Assembly: GCA_002309675.1 (NCBI GenBank)
Contig: DBXX01000093.1
Span: 1-6,936 of the forward strand
DNA length: 6,936 nucleotides
Direction of reading: 5' to 3'
Source: Lachnospiraceae bacterium UBA1201
Lineage (GTDB): Bacteria > Bacillota > Clostridia > Lachnospirales > Lachnospiraceae
Position 1 is the stretch's first letter, and every line of letters begins with the position of its first letter. The notes under the pieces are model-generated. The model made no database searches and was not told the DNA's origin. It saw only the letters and a program-made list of their open reading frames with translations. Positions 5,449 to 6,936 of this stretch are shown piece by piece. The position numbers were made by a program, and so were the translations under genes.

Positions 5449-6865
5449 GCGTAATGGTTTATTCAGCGGCTTCGGCAAAGTTTTTTCCTTCACATTTCGT
5501 CATCAGGCGGAAGGAAAGGGCTTCCGGTTCGCAACGTATATCGTACCGTTTCTTCTGTGCGGTCTGGTAGTATTGATCATGGGTCTGGTTGCCTTCAACC
5601 GAGTGAAGAAGAATGATCAGGAACCGGTCAATATCGATAAACTGTATGTGTTCGATGAGACCCCTTACAATGAGTTCAACGGAATGGTGAGCTTTTCCAT
5701 CCGTGAGACCGATCTTAAGGATGTGGAGTTTAAATCGATCTCGAATATGAAGGTCGAAGACTTCCTGAAAGAAAACAAAGCAACCCTGTCTGAGGAAAGC
5801 GGCTGGGGTATCCTGTCTCTTTCCATTGAGACAAAGCACGCGGATTTCTCTGATGAGACGATCGAAGATCATGACGTTTTGATGGTCCGCCTTACATTGC
5901 CCGAGGGATCCGAAGTCAATAAATCCACTCGTAATAAACTGTTGAACCTCGGTACCATCGCTGCGAAGAGTGCTACGGCCAGCGCTTCCAAGATCACGGC
6001 AGAGCAGTATGTGATCCTCTCGGGAAGCCATGTGTCGCAGGTCATCGAGGCAGGTGAGAAGGAAGATAACATGATCCTGGCGTTAGTTCGTTATGTCGGA
6101 CCGTTTATCTTCACCATCGTGATGTACGCCATGTTGCTCATGTACTGCATGGGTATGGGTAAGAACCTCGTTGTCGAGAAGTCTTCCAAACTTATGGAGA
6201 TGCTTCTTACGTCGATCTCGCCGGTTGCATTGGTTGCAGGAAAAGTACTGGCGATCATTTGCGTCGCTTTACTGCAGTTTGCAGTATGGATCGCTTCGAT
6301 CGTAGTCGGTGTTATCATCGGTAACATTGTGGCGCAGGGCATTGACCCTACCTTTACCAATCCGATCACCATATTGATCGATCTGTTGATGGACTATGGA
6401 CATGTTTCGTTTACCCCGTTCCAGATCGTTCTGTCATTGCTTACACTGGTCTTCGGTTTTTCCGTTTACTGTGTATTTGCAGCCGTGATCGCTTCGACGT
6501 GTTCGAAGGCAGAAGAGGTATCCCAGAAGCAGGGTATCCTGACCATTTTCATAATGGTTGGTTACGCCCTCGCTATCATTACTGCTATCGGCAGTATTGA
6601 AGGGTCCGGTGTCAGCCCCTTGCTTCTCGTAACGGATCTCGTTCCGTTCTCGGCGGCATTCCGTTTACCTATCGATGTGTTGCTCGGTACGATCCCCAAT
6701 TGGATCGCGTTGCTTTCACTCGGCATCTCGATCGTCCTGACGGTTGTACTTTCGATCCTTGCAGGTAAGGTATATAAAGCACAGGTATTCCTTTCCGGTA
6801 ATTCGATCGTTTCCAATGCGAAGCGCGCTCTTCTCGGAAAGAAGAGAGAAAAAGAAGCCAAATAA
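5441..6865 (+). CDS. ABC-2 type permease subunit 2, NatB/YhaP type
   Basis: Predicted 474-residue membrane subunit, a diverged paralog of the preceding permease. Likely helices: about 31-52, 213-237, 264-298, 325-352, 365-385 and 418-441, with an extracytoplasmic domain between helices 1 and 2 (about 53-212). The coupling motif VVEKSSKLMEMLLTS (244-258) followed by GK (267-268) matches the one in its partner. The shared N-terminal pattern GKVF-x-FTF-x6-KGFRF aligns without gaps. The pair probably forms a heterodimer served by the single upstream ATPase, in place of a homodimer. The tail is very basic (KKREKEAK at 467-474). In-frame ATGs at 5420 and 5435 were rejected because of the ribosome binding site position. 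The first gene's stop overlaps this start by 8 nt, so expression is likely coupled. Confidence 0.9.
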   Translation: MRKRNGLFSGFGKVFSFTFRHQAEGKGFRFATYIVPFLLCGLVVLIMGLVAFNRVKKNDQEPVNIDKLYVFDETPYNEFNGMVSFSIRETDLKDVEFKSISNMKVEDFLKENKATLSEESGWGILSLSIETKHADFSDETIEDHDVLMVRLTLPEGSEVNKSTRNKLLNLGTIAAKSATASASKITAEQYVILSGSHVSQVIEAGEKEDNMILALVRYVGPFIFTIVMYAMLLMYCMGMGKNLVVEKSSKLMEMLLTSISPVALVAGKVLAIICVALLQFAVWIASIVVGVIIGNIVAQGIDPTFTNPITILIDLLMDYGHVSFTPFQIVLSLLTLVFGFSVYCVFAAVIASTCSKAEEVSQKQGILTIFIMVGYALAIITAIGSIEGSGVSPLLLVTDLVPFSAAFRLPIDVLLGTIPNWIALLSLGISIVLTVVLSILAGKVYKAQVFLSGNSIVSNAKRALLGKKREKEAK

Positions 6866-6868
6866 AGA

Positions 6869-6898
6869 TGTCATACCTGCCGCATAAGGCATATGACA
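6869..6898 (+). other. hairpin just after the ABC operon
   Basis: TGTCATA (6869-6875) pairs with TATGACA (6892-6898), and inside it TGCC (6878-6881) pairs with GGCA (6888-6891) around a 6-nt loop, with a CC bulge. It starts three bases after the stop codon. It is strong but has no T run, so it is more likely an mRNA 3' end protector or one part of a longer structure than a standard terminator. Confidence 0.6.
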
Positions 6899-6912
6899 AA
6901 CGATAGAAGACG

Positions 6913-6933
6913 CTCCTGCCACATCGGCAGGGG
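6913..6933 (+). terminator. possible terminator stem cut by the window edge
   Basis: CCTGCC (6915-6920) pairs with GGCAGG (6926-6931) around ACATC, extendable to 8 bp with one wobble. The GC-rich stem would suit an intrinsic terminator for the ABC operon, but any T run would lie beyond the window, and the bases seen after it are only G. The call is therefore tentative. Confidence 0.4.
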
Positions 6934-6936
6934 GGG

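Noticed and set aside
5459..6031. Minus-strand open frame of 190 codons inside the second permease gene
   Set aside because: Antisense shadow with no domain, opposite a clear permease.

Overview
The window looks like chromosomal DNA from a low-to-middle GC Gram-positive bacterium of the Clostridia, most likely Lachnospiraceae or a close relative. This is inference. It rests on strong AGGAGG-type ribosome binding sites, a consensus sigma-A promoter, an LCP-family cell-wall enzyme, a membrane-anchored HtrA with a long acidic cytoplasmic head, and a NatA/YhaQ-type ABC exporter. All five genes are on the + strand and intact. There are no mobile elements, RNA genes or CRISPR arrays.

Layout: 1-31 is a short leader with a strong Shine-Dalgarno. 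32-1222 encodes a LytR-CpsA-Psr (LCP) glycopolymer ligase. 1223-1329 is a gap with two small inverted repeats and no convincing promoter. 1330-2892 encodes an HtrA/DegP-like serine protease with a PDZ domain. 2900-2960 holds a small hairpin followed by a near-perfect intrinsic terminator. 3000-3057 is a control region: an 11-bp-phased direct repeat ACTGTAAG, then a TTGTCA-17-TATAAT promoter whose spacer carries a run of nine A. 3096-6865 is a tight three-gene operon of one ABC ATPase and two paralogous six-helix ABC-2 permeases, joined by 14-nt and 8-nt overlaps. 6866-6936 holds two hairpins that share a CCTGCC element; the window ends in a G run.

How the genes may work together: the LCP enzyme attaches secreted anionic polymers or capsule to peptidoglycan, and HtrA degrades or refolds damaged proteins outside the membrane. 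The ABC system is of the NatAB/YhaQP kind, predicted to export ions or a toxic or amphiphilic compound. All act at the cell envelope, so an envelope-stress neighbourhood is a reasonable inference. The ABC operon has its own regulated-looking promoter behind a strong terminator, so it is a separate transcription unit. The families are all known. The least ordinary signals are the phased operator-like repeat, the A9 tract in the promoter spacer, and a lysine-rich insertion in the ATPase just before its signature motif.
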